Positions 1-5,221 of a DNA stretch of 5,806 bases are shown one piece after another; position 1 is the stretch's first letter, and each line of letters starts with the position of its first letter. This DNA is from Acidobacteriota bacterium (GTDB taxonomy: Bacteria > Acidobacteriota > Terriglobia > Terriglobales > SCQP01). Made by a program: the position numbers and the translations under genes. The DNA is taken from NCBI GenBank assembly GCA_021823305.1, contig JAKAOE010000141.1, positions 1 through 5,806 of the forward strand, given 5' to 3'. Below the pieces are notes generated by a model. That model was not told the DNA's origin and searched no databases. It worked only from the letters and a program-made list of their open reading frames with translations.

Positions 1-630
1 GTGTTCCAGCGTGTCGCGGATGCGGAACGCGAGCAGGCCCATCAGCAGTACGCCGATCAGCAGATCGAACGTCACCCCCGCCTCGATCACCAGGGGCATG
101 CCGAACGTGGTGGCCAGCGCCGCCAAAAAGATGCCGTTGTCCAGCACCAGAATGCCGATCACCTGCATCAGCGCCAGGCGGTGCGTGATCATCACCCACA
201 TGCCGGACAACATCAGCGCCACCGACGCCGCCAGCAGGCTTTCGGTGACATGCAGTTCGCTGGCGTAACCGCGGACGGCGGCGAAGGAGAAGAAAATCAG
301 CAGCACGGTGGCGAACACCGAGGGCAGCGGCGCGACCCGGGAGGCGAGCCGCGGCTCGACCGCCAGCCGCCGCGTGAGGAAGAGCAGCGCCCACGGGATC
401 GCGATCACCTTCACCAACAGCACCAGCGTGGCGGCGATGAGCGCCTTGCCGGAGTGGCGCAGGTTGGCGATGGCGAAGGCCTGGGCGGCGAGGATGGCCG
501 ACTGGCAGCCGTACGCCAGGATGCAGGCGCCGATGCGGCGCGCGGCCGCGATGGCGAGCACGGTGACGAACAGCAGTACGGCGGCGGAGCCCACGAGTCT
601 GGCGGCGACCATGCCGGCGAGAGTGGTCAT
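1..630 (-). CDS. hyfE: Hydrogenase-4 membrane subunit HyfE-like (C-terminus cut by window edge)
   Basis: Translating the minus strand from the ATG at 628-630 gives 210 residues with no stop before the window edge. HyfE-like proteins are about 215-220 residues, so only a few C-terminal residues are missing. It is an integral membrane protein with roughly six to seven hydrophobic segments (about 3-30, 34-55, 62-88, 105-120, 130-147, 153-172, 178-201). The family signature is clear: QVIGVLVLDNGIF at 156-168, then FGMPLVIEAGVTFDLLIGV at 176-194, with acidic residues D164, E183 and D189. Many homologues have Glu-Asn-Gly where this protein has Asp-Asn-Gly. By family knowledge it is a NuoK-related subunit of the membrane arm of group-4 hydrogenase or formate-hydrogenlyase complexes. 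Only two bases separate its ATG from the hyfC stop, and a GGAG ribosome site lies six bases before the ATG. Translational coupling with hyfC is likely. Confidence 0.9.
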   Translation of the reverse strand, partial: MTTLAGMVAARLVGSAAVLLFVTVLAIAAARRIGACILAYGCQSAILAAQAFAIANLRHSGKALIAATLVLLVKVIAIPWALLFLTRRLAVEPRLASRVAPLPSVFATVLLIFFSFAAVRGYASELHVTESLLAASVALMLSGMWVMITHRLALMQVIGILVLDNGIFLAALATTFGMPLVIEAGVTFDLLIGVLLMGLLAFRIRDTLEH

Positions 631-632
631 GC

Positions 633-1577
633 TCAACTCCAAGGCAGGGCGGTGAAGACGACCGCCAGGGTGGCGAGCGCGGCGGCGATCCCGAGGAACT
701 CGGGAACCGCGTACATGCGGAGCTTGGCGAGCGTGGCTTCGAGCAGCGCCACGAAGACGGCCAGCAGGGCGATCTTGGCCGCCCAGAGGGCGGCCGCCGC
801 GCAGGCCGGCAGCCAGCCCGCGGCGGTGGCCAGGCCCCAGGGAAAGAAGATATTGGCGATCAGCGTGAGGAAGAGCAGCAGGCGCAGCGACGCCGCCCAC
901 TCCACCCAGGCGAGGCTGGCGCCGGAGTAGTCCAGGACCATGGCTTCGTGCAGCATGGTCAACTCGAGGTGGCTGGTGGGGTTGTCGACGGGGATCCGGC
1001 CGGCCTCCGCCAGCGCCACCATCGCCAGGCTGCCCAGCGCCAGCAGGCGCACGGCGGAGATGGGCACGAACGGCTGGTGCAGCGTCGCGGCCGCGATCGC
1101 GCTGAGGCTGCTGTGGTCCGTGACCAGCGCCACCGCCACCAGCGCCAGCAGCATGGGGCCTTCGGCCAGCGCCGCGACCAGCGCTTCCCGGCTCGCGCCC
1201 ATGCCGGCGAAGGCGCCGCCGCTATCCAGCGCGCCCAAGGAGAGCGCGAAGCGCGCCAAGGCCAAGCCGCCCGCCAGCAGAAAGAAATCGGCGGGCGCCC
1301 GCAGCAGCGCGGCGGGCTGCCAAACCGGCAGGACGGCGGCCGCGATGCCGAGCGCCAGGAACCCCACGCGCGGCGCGGCGGCGAAGACGCGGGAGGAGCC
1401 GGGCGGCCGCAGGTCTTCTTTAGCGAAGAGTTTGAACAGGTTCGCGTAGGGGCGGCTCAGCCCGGCGCCTTGGCGCCGCTGGAACCAGGCGCGCAGCCGG
1501 GCGCACCAGGCGGAACACAGCGGCGCCGCGCCCACGAGCACGGCCACCTGCAGCAGCCGGCTGGCGAGGTGGTTCAT
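633..1577 (-). CDS. hyfC: Hydrogenase-4 membrane anchor HyfC/HycD-like (NuoH family)
   Basis: A complete 314-residue protein of the NuoH/HycD/HyfC family, the membrane anchor that joins the hydrophilic catalytic module to the proton-translocating arm. Family motifs are easy to see: GAGLSRPYANLFKLFAKED at 37-55, MGASREALVAALAEGP at 126-141, EAGRIPVDNP at 191-200 and ELTMLHEAMVLDYSG at 205-219. The last two carry the charged residues of the E-channel-type loop found throughout NuoH-like proteins. About eight hydrophobic segments are present and the length is normal for the family. The start ATG (1575-1577) overlaps the hyfB stop as ATGA, and the stop lies two bases before hyfE, so the three genes form one transcript. 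The ribosome site is poor (a run of G about 6-10 bases upstream), so translation probably depends on reading through the end of hyfB. Identity is secure; whether the complex evolves hydrogen is unknown. Confidence 0.93.
   Translation of the reverse strand: MNHLASRLLQVAVLVGAAPLCSAWCARLRAWFQRRQGAGLSRPYANLFKLFAKEDLRPPGSSRVFAAAPRVGFLALGIAAAVLPVWQPAALLRAPADFFLLAGGLALARFALSLGALDSGGAFAGMGASREALVAALAEGPMLLALVAVALVTDHSSLSAIAAATLHQPFVPISAVRLLALGSLAMVALAEAGRIPVDNPTSHLELTMLHEAMVLDYSGASLAWVEWAASLRLLLFLTLIANIFFPWGLATAAGWLPACAAAALWAAKIALLAVFVALLEATLAKLRMYAVPEFLGIAAALATLAVVFTALPWS
637..640 (-). promoter_or_regulatory. Ribosome binding site of hyfE
   Basis: The minus strand reads GGAG, six bases, then ATG. 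The site lies inside the last codons of hyfC and supports the hyfE start at 630. Confidence 0.6.
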
Positions 1578-3727
1578 GGCCGCCCCCGCTCGCGGGGGCC
1601 GCGCCTTTTGCCGGCAGGCAATGCGGCGCGGGGAGACCGCGAAATTTCGGAGCGCGGTCCGCTCCTGGGGGTCGAGGAGGCGCGGCCCCTGCGAGCCGGA
1701 GCGCCGGCTTGGGACGAGAAGGGCCCCAAGCTGGCGCTCCGGCCAAGCGGGACGCGCGGTGTAGCCGCGCTGGGGCCCGCGCCAGTCAAGGTGAGCAGCA
1801 GCGCCATCAGCGCCAGGAAGATATAGAGCAGATAGGCCTGGATATCGCCGCTGTGCAGCCGCCGCAGGCGCTGCGCGGCGGTGAGCACCCAGCCCGCCAG
1901 GGGGCGGTAGAGCTTGCGCTCAAAGGAGGTGGTGCGCACGGAACTATAGGCCACGGCGGCCGGGAAGTAGGGCTCATCCGCGGGCCAGCGCCGCGTCTCG
2001 CGCGTGGACTGGTAGACGAACGCGAAGGCGGTGCGCAGCGGTTTGGAAAAAGAGGCGGCGCTGTACTGCATGCGCGGGCCCAGCGCCGGCAAGCCGCACG
2101 CCCACGTCGGTGCCTGCCGTCGGCGCCGTCTCCATGCCAGCGCGCCGGCGGTGAGCGCGGCGCCCAACCCAAGCCAGGGCAGCAGGCGGGCGACCGCGCC
2201 GACGGCGGGCAGCGGCGCCGTGGCGCCCAGGATCTGCGCGGTCAATCCGGCGAGCGGAAACAGGATCCAGCCGGGGAAGATGCCGGTGAGCAAACAGGCC
2301 GCGGCGAGCGCGGCGAGCGCGAGCGTCGTGATCCGGTCGGGCGCGGGCGCGTTCGCGGCCGCCTCCGACCGCGGCCGGCCGAGGAACGCCACGCCATAGA
2401 GCATGACGAAGCACGCCGCGGCCAAGCCGCCGACCAAACCCAGCACGCCGCTCAGCAAGGGCAGGGCGAACGCCTTCCCGCCTTCGCCCAGAGCGGGGCC
2501 GGCCAGCAGCGCGCGCAACAACAGCCACTCGCTTACGAAGCCGTTGAGCAGCGGCACGCCCGCCAGGCAGCCGCAGCCGATCAGGAAGGCCCCGCCGGCC
2601 ATGGGCATGCGGCGTTGCAATCCGCCGAGTTGGTCCAACTCCATGCTGCCGGCGGACTGGCCGACCGTTCCGGCGCCGAGAAAGAGCAATCCTTTTCCCA
2701 AGGCGTGGTTGAGGGTATGCAGCAACGCCGCCAGGAGCGCCAGCGCGGCCCAGGCCGTGGCTCCGCCCGAACGAAACACCAGCGCCGCGCCCAACCCGAG
2801 GAAGATCAAGCCCAGGTTCTCGATGCTGGAATAGGCCAGCACACGCTTCAGACTGCGCTCGCCCAAGGCGAACAGCACGCCCAGCAATGCGGTGACGGCG
2901 GCCAGTCCCAACGTCAGGTAACCCCACCAGGCCGGACCGGGGCCCAGGAGGACGAAGCAGACCAGGATGAATCCATAAACCGCGGTCTTGAGCATGACCG
3001 CCGACATAAGAGCCGACACCGGGCTGGGGGCCAGCGGGTGCGCCCGCGGCAGCCACAAGTGCAGCGGCACCAGGCCCGCCTTGACCCCGAAACCAACCAC
3101 GGCTAGCAGGAAAATCGCGCTGCGGACGCCGGGCGTGAGCGCTGCCGCGCCCATGCCGGCGAAGCTCAACGTGGCGCCGCCGGAGGCGAACAGAAAGAAC
3201 GCGCTGGCGACCGCCGCAGCGCCGGCGTGCATCATCACCACATAAATCAGCAGGTTGTGGCGCCGCTCGGGCGAATCCCCCTCGAGGGCGATTAAGCCCG
3301 CCGAAAACAGCGTCATCAGCTCCCAGCCGAAGAGGAAAGCGAACACGTTCGCCGCCGTCACGACGATCATCATGGACAGCACGAACAAGGCCAGGAGCGC
3401 CCAAAACGCGCGCGCGCGGTTGGGGCGGAAATGGCGGCGCACGTAGCTGACCGCATGCAGCGCCACCGGCGCCGACACCAGCGCGATCAGCAACAGAAAG
3501 AAGGCGGAGAGGCGGGTCAGGGCCAGAGGGAATTGCGGCAGCGCCGCGCTTGCCGTCGCCGCCGGCGGCCCGGCGCCTCGCAGCAGAGCGGCCGCCCCGT
3601 CCCAGCCGGCGAGGCCCAGGCCGGCCGCGAGCGCGGTGATCGCCGGCGCGGCGCCAAGCCGCTTCCACACCGCCAGCGCCGCCGACAGCAACAGGCAGCC
3701 CATTGCCACGTCGAAACTGTGGGGCAT
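1574..3727 (-). CDS. hyfB: Hydrogenase-4 proton-pumping subunit HyfB-like, with unusual C-terminal tail
   Basis: A 717-residue member of the NuoL/M/N-Mrp antiporter family, of the HyfB/HycC type. It should carry proton (or cation) transfer in the membrane arm of a group-4-hydrogenase-like complex. Expected charged residues are present: E136 in FGWELMTLFSAGL, K216 in GFGVKAGLVPLHLWLP, K247 in SALMSAVMLKTAVYG, and K345 in LLHTLNHALGKGLLFL, followed by FVSEWLLL with E400. The HyfB-specific C-terminal region TWACGLPALGPRMQYSAASF is also present, followed by a final helix near 630-648 (QAYLLYIFLALMALLLTL). HyfB proteins normally stop about there. Here residues 650-717 add a soluble tail with 14 Arg, 11 Pro and 11 Ser, encoded by an inverted-repeat cluster. 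The start ATG (3725-3727) has GGAGGG nine bases upstream and gives a normal N-terminus. The gene follows arsR by 40 bp and overlaps hyfC by 4 bp. Confidence 0.93.
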   Translation of the reverse strand: MPHSFDVAMGCLLLSAALAVWKRLGAAPAITALAAGLGLAGWDGAAALLRGAGPPAATASAALPQFPLALTRLSAFFLLLIALVSAPVALHAVSYVRRHFRPNRARAFWALLALFVLSMMIVVTAANVFAFLFGWELMTLFSAGLIALEGDSPERRHNLLIYVVMMHAGAAAVASAFFLFASGGATLSFAGMGAAALTPGVRSAIFLLAVVGFGVKAGLVPLHLWLPRAHPLAPSPVSALMSAVMLKTAVYGFILVCFVLLGPGPAWWGYLTLGLAAVTALLGVLFALGERSLKRVLAYSSIENLGLIFLGLGAALVFRSGGATAWAALALLAALLHTLNHALGKGLLFLGAGTVGQSAGSMELDQLGGLQRRMPMAGGAFLIGCGCLAGVPLLNGFVSEWLLLRALLAGPALGEGGKAFALPLLSGVLGLVGGLAAACFVMLYGVAFLGRPRSEAAANAPAPDRITTLALAALAAACLLTGIFPGWILFPLAGLTAQILGATAPLPAVGAVARLLPWLGLGAALTAGALAWRRRRRQAPTWACGLPALGPRMQYSAASFSKPLRTAFAFVYQSTRETRRWPADEPYFPAAVAYSSVRTTSFERKLYRPLAGWVLTAAQRLRRLHSGDIQAYLLYIFLALMALLLTLTGAGPSAATPRVPLGRSASLGPFSSQAGAPARRGRASSTPRSGPRSEISRSPRAALPAGKRRGPRERGRP
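1588..1770. repeat. Cluster of strong inverted repeats (palindromic-element-like) inside the 3' end of hyfB
   Basis: Four nested or adjacent stems occur in under 200 bases. The outer pair is 1588-1606 with 1678-1696, 19 bp with one mismatch. Inside it, GACCGCG at 1635-1641 pairs with CGCGGTC at 1653-1659. A second 19-bp pair with one mismatch is 1695-1713 with 1725-1743 (11-base loop), and GCGCGG at 1754-1759 pairs with CCGCGC at 1765-1770. A CCCCC/GGGGG stem (1583-1587, 1594-1598) also competes with the outer arm. The cluster matches almost exactly the DNA encoding the extra HyfB tail (1577-1780). No flanking target duplication, transposase or second copy is visible in the window. It resembles interspersed palindromic elements (REP- or RPE-like); that class assignment is inference. 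Confidence 0.7.
1695..1743. repeat. Near-perfect 19-bp hairpin with 11-base loop
   Basis: The left arm GCCGGAGCGCCGGCTTGGG (1695-1713) and the right arm (1725-1743) are reverse complements except at one position. As plus-strand RNA that position is a G-U pair; as minus-strand RNA (the hyfB sense) it is an A-C mismatch. No T-run follows on either strand, so it does not look like a classical Rho-independent terminator. Confidence 0.75.
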
Positions 3728-3736
3728 CAGCCGACG

Positions 3737-3742
3737 CCCTCC
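3737..3742 (-). promoter_or_regulatory. Ribosome binding site of hyfB, possibly in a small hairpin
   Basis: The minus strand reads GGAGGG nine bases before the hyfB ATG, which decides the start at 3727. The GGAGG core can pair with CCTCC at 3750-3754 across a seven-base loop (3743-3749), so part of the site may be masked in the mRNA. Confidence 0.55.
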
Positions 3743-3767
3743 CCGGAACGGAGGTTGGCCGTCCCGT

Positions 3768-4100
3768 TCATCCTTTGGGGGCGAGCCGCAATTCGGCGAG
3801 CGTGCTCTGTAAGTCGGAAAGCTGGTGGCTGAATATGGTCCGGGCTACGTCCAGGAGCTGGAAGATCGCCGGATCGCCCACCGAGTAGCGCACCGTTTGC
3901 CCCACTTTGCGGGCGGTCAGAATGTTGCGCCCCCGCAGCACCGCCAACTGCTGCGACAGCGTGCTCTGCTCCGCGCCCAGGCGCTCGCCCAGGTCGTGGA
4001 CGCTGAGTTCGCCCGCGCGCAATTCATCCAGGATGCGGATGCGCAACGGATGCGCCAAAGCCTTGAAGAACTCGGCTTTGAAGCGGCTCAACTCCGACAT
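3768..4100 (-). CDS. ArsR/SmtB-family winged-helix regulator of the hyf operon (Rv0081-like)
   Basis: A 110-residue, single-domain winged-helix DNA-binding protein. RFKAEFFKALAHPLRIRIL (6-24) is the ArsR-type first helix region. The helix-turn-helix spans about 31-57 (ELSVHDL, then LGAEQSTLSQQLAVLRG), followed by the wing at 59-74 (NILTARKVGQTVRYSV) and a C-terminal dimerisation helix. It contains no cysteine, and ELSVHDL stands where metal-sensing ArsR has the ELCVCDL cysteines, so classical arsenic sensing is excluded. From memory it resembles M. tuberculosis Rv0081, which also precedes a hyf/hyc-like gene set. I chose the ATG at 4098-4100 because the longer frame would begin at a TTG that is itself the -35 box. 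It lies 40 bp upstream of hyfB, so it probably controls that operon and itself. The ligand or signal is unknown. Confidence 0.88.
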   Translation of the reverse strand: MSELSRFKAEFFKALAHPLRIRILDELRAGELSVHDLGERLGAEQSTLSQQLAVLRGRNILTARKVGQTVRYSVGDPAIFQLLDVARTIFSHQLSDLQSTLAELRLAPKG

Positions 4101-4122
4101 ATAAATGTTTATATTTGAATAT
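4099..4122. promoter_or_regulatory. Putative operator: two overlapping dyads over the arsR -10 box and start codon
   Basis: ATATAAA-TG-TTTATAT (4099-4114) is a perfect 7-2-7 inverted repeat covering the -10 box and the first bases of the arsR start codon. ATATT-TG-AATAT (4111-4122) is a perfect 5-2-5 inverted repeat with the same TG spacer. Their centres are 10 bp apart, about one helical turn. ArsR-family dimers typically bind AT-rich dyads at their own promoters, so autorepression is the natural inference. Confidence 0.6.
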
Positions 4123-4136
4123 TTGATTTTTGTCAA
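4108..4136 (-). promoter_or_regulatory. Sigma-70-type promoter of arsR-hyfBCE
   Basis: On the minus strand a perfect TTGACA -35 box (4131-4136) is followed by exactly 17 bases and TATAAA (4108-4113, five of six matches to TATAAT). The whole promoter is an AT-rich island in GC-rich DNA. The -35 box contains the rimI stop codon (4133-4135). The predicted transcription start, about seven bases past the -10 box, falls at or next to the arsR ATG, with no Shine-Dalgarno sequence, so the transcript should be leaderless. Confidence 0.8.
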
Positions 4137-4138
4137 AT
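4121..4138. promoter_or_regulatory. Inverted repeat over the arsR -35 box
   Basis: ATTTGA (4121-4126) and TCAAAT (4133-4138) are perfect reverse complements with a six-base spacer, overlapping the -35 hexamer and the end of rimI. In addition, ATATTTGA occurs twice in direct tandem at 4111-4118 and 4119-4126. The site could be a further operator half or simply a by-product of the AT-rich repeats. Confidence 0.4.
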
Positions 4139-4579
4139 CGCGGGTAGGGGCGAGTCGAGGGCGGCGCGCATAAGCACGGCGTCTTCGTTGGGATCGCGGT
4201 AGTAGCGCGGCCGCTTTCCATAGATCTCGAACCCCGCGCGGCGGTAGAGTTGCAGGGCGGCGCGGTTGCTGGCGCGTACCTCCAGGAACATCACGCGCGC
4301 GCGGCGGCGTCGGGCGCAGGCGAAGGCGGCGTCGGTGAGGGCGGCGCCCAGGCCCTGGCGGCGGTGCGCGGCGGCGACGGCGAGCGCCTGCAGTTCGGCT
4401 TCATCGAGGGCGAACTGCACCACGACGAAACCGGCCACGCCGTGCGCGGGCAGCTCGGCGACCAGGATTTGGCGGGCGTCGGCGGGAGCGAAGGCGGCGG
4501 GTGGCCAGGAGGGCAGGGCGGCGGCGGCGAGCGCCTCCAGCGCGGCGCGGTCGGCGGCTTCGGCGGGACGGATATTCAC
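4133..4579 (-). CDS. rimI: RimI-type GNAT protein N-acetyltransferase
   Basis: A 148-residue GNAT-fold acetyltransferase of the RimI type, which acetylates N-termini of proteins (ribosomal protein S18 in enteric bacteria) using acetyl-CoA. The N-terminus [16 protein letters not shown] is the usual first strand and helix. AVAAAHRRQGLGAAL (67-81) is the acetyl-CoA pyrophosphate loop with the R/Q-x-x-G-x-G/A pattern. FLEVRASNRAALQLYRRAGF (98-117) and the C-terminal RPRYYRDPNEDAVLM (123-137) are highly typical of RimI. The start is a GTG (4577-4579) overlapping the tsaB stop as GTGA; an upstream extension of the frame would run inside tsaB and lacks homology. The ribosome site is weak, so coupling to tsaB is likely. 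The tsaB-rimI pairing is common and supports the name. Its stop lies inside the -35 box of the next promoter. Confidence 0.9.
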   Translation of the reverse strand: MNIRPAEAADRAALEALAAAALPSWPPAAFAPADARQILVAELPAHGVAGFVVVQFALDEAELQALAVAAAHRRQGLGAALTDAAFACARRRRARVMFLEVRASNRAALQLYRRAGFEIYGKRPRYYRDPNEDAVLMRAALDSPLPAI

Positions 4580-5187
4580 GGCCCCCAGCGGCGGCTGATG
4601 TAGGAGGCGTCCAGGCGGAGGGCGTCGGTGGCCAGGCCGGCGCGCCAGTCGGCCAGACCAAGTTGCCCCACCGCGGGGGCGAGCAGCGGCGGCACCAGTT
4701 GCAGATGACCGGCCGCGGCGGCCTGCAGGCGCGGGTCGGGAGTGACTGCGGCGCCGGGGGGAGCGGCGGCGGCGCGCTGCTCGAAGCGGCTCCATTCCTC
4801 AAGCCCCTCCTCGCCCTCGGGAAAGAGGCCGAAGTAGACCTCGTCGCGGCCGGCGTCGAGAACGGCGAGGCGGGCGCCGGCGCGGGCGGAGGCGATGGCG
4901 CGGAGGGTGGAGACGCCGGCGGCGGGCGCCCCCAGCGCTTCGGTCCAGCCCTTGACCGCGGCCAGGCCGACCCGCACGCCGGTGAAGGAGCCGGGACCCT
5001 GGGCGGCGGCGAAGAGGCCGATATGGCGCAGCTCGATGCGGGCCTCGTCGAGCAGGCGCCGCGCCAGGGTGAACAGGCTGGTGGCGTACTGGCCGGACTC
5101 CAGCGGAGCGACGGCGATGACGATATCCTCGTGCAGGAGTGCGACGCTGCCGTGCGAGGTGGTGGTTTCGAGCGCCAGCGTCCACAT
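4576..5187 (-). CDS. tsaB: tRNA t6A biosynthesis protein TsaB
   Basis: A 203-residue ASKHA-fold protein of the TsaB (YeaZ) family. With TsaD and TsaE it transfers the threonylcarbamoyl group to A37 of tRNAs reading ANN codons; TsaB acts as the scaffold for TsaD rather than as the catalyst. Recognisable parts are [15 protein letters not shown] (4-18; many homologues have Asp where E7 stands), the very conserved [20 protein letters not shown] (61-80), and [16 protein letters not shown] (107-122). The length is slightly under the usual 220-230 residues, with a short C-terminal half. The ATG at 5185-5187 gives the canonical N-terminus; the open frame continues upstream across paaA but that part is antisense coding sequence. 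There is no Shine-Dalgarno sequence. Its stop overlaps the rimI start, and it diverges from paaA across 34 bp. Confidence 0.93.
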   Translation of the reverse strand: MWTLALETTTSHGSVALLHEDIVIAVAPLESGQYATSLFTLARRLLDEARIELRHIGLFAAAQGPGSFTGVRVGLAAVKGWTEALGAPAAGVSTLRAIASARAGARLAVLDAGRDEVYFGLFPEGEEGLEEWSRFEQRAAAAPPGAAVTPDPRLQAAAAGHLQLVPPLLAPAVGQLGLADWRAGLATDALRLDASYISRRWGP

Positions 5188-5194
5188 GGGAAAA

Positions 5195-5203
5195 AGTTTA
5201 GCA
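5195..5203 (-). promoter_or_regulatory. Possible extended -10 promoter of tsaB
   Basis: The minus strand reads TGCTAAACT, a TG-n extended -10 with TAAACT as the hexamer, ending exactly seven bases before the tsaB ATG. I see no good -35 box about 17 bases upstream. With no ribosome site present, a leaderless transcript is plausible. Confidence 0.35.
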
Positions 5204-5208
5204 GGCAG

Positions 5209-5214
5209 TAGAAT
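5209..5214 (+). promoter_or_regulatory. Possible -10 box of paaA
   Basis: TAGAAT (one mismatch to TATAAT) ends exactly seven bases before the paaA ATG at 5222. There is no recognisable -35 box 16-18 bases upstream, where the sequence is the start of tsaB. GAGGG lies too close to the ATG (2-3 bases) to be a good ribosome site. Confidence 0.3.
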
Positions 5215-5221
5215 GAGGGAT

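Noticed and set aside
1695..1743. Rho-independent terminator in the hyfB 3' region
   Set aside because: The stem is strong, but no T-run follows on either strand, and hyfC and hyfE continue immediately downstream in the same operon.
1..3106. Long open frames on the plus strand opposite hyfE, hyfC and hyfB (for example 1-930, 948-1826 and 1709-3106)
   Set aside because: Their products are Gln/Arg/His/Gly-rich with no recognisable domain, as expected from the complement of GC-rich membrane-protein codons. The minus-strand frames carry clear family motifs.
1974..3668. 564-residue open frame on the minus strand overlapping hyfB in another frame
   Set aside because: It is an Arg/Gly/Ala-rich shadow of hyfB with no membrane helices or domain; hyfB itself explains this region.
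4101..4136. Longer arsR starting with the TTG at 4136 and overlapping the rimI stop
   Set aside because: The additional 12 residues would be encoded by the promoter itself, the TTG is the start of the -35 box, and the ArsR domain begins normally from the ATG at 4100.
4580..4795. N-terminal extension of rimI up to 4795
   Set aside because: It lies within tsaB in another frame and is Arg/Pro-rich without homology; the GTG at 4579 gives a standard RimI N-terminus.
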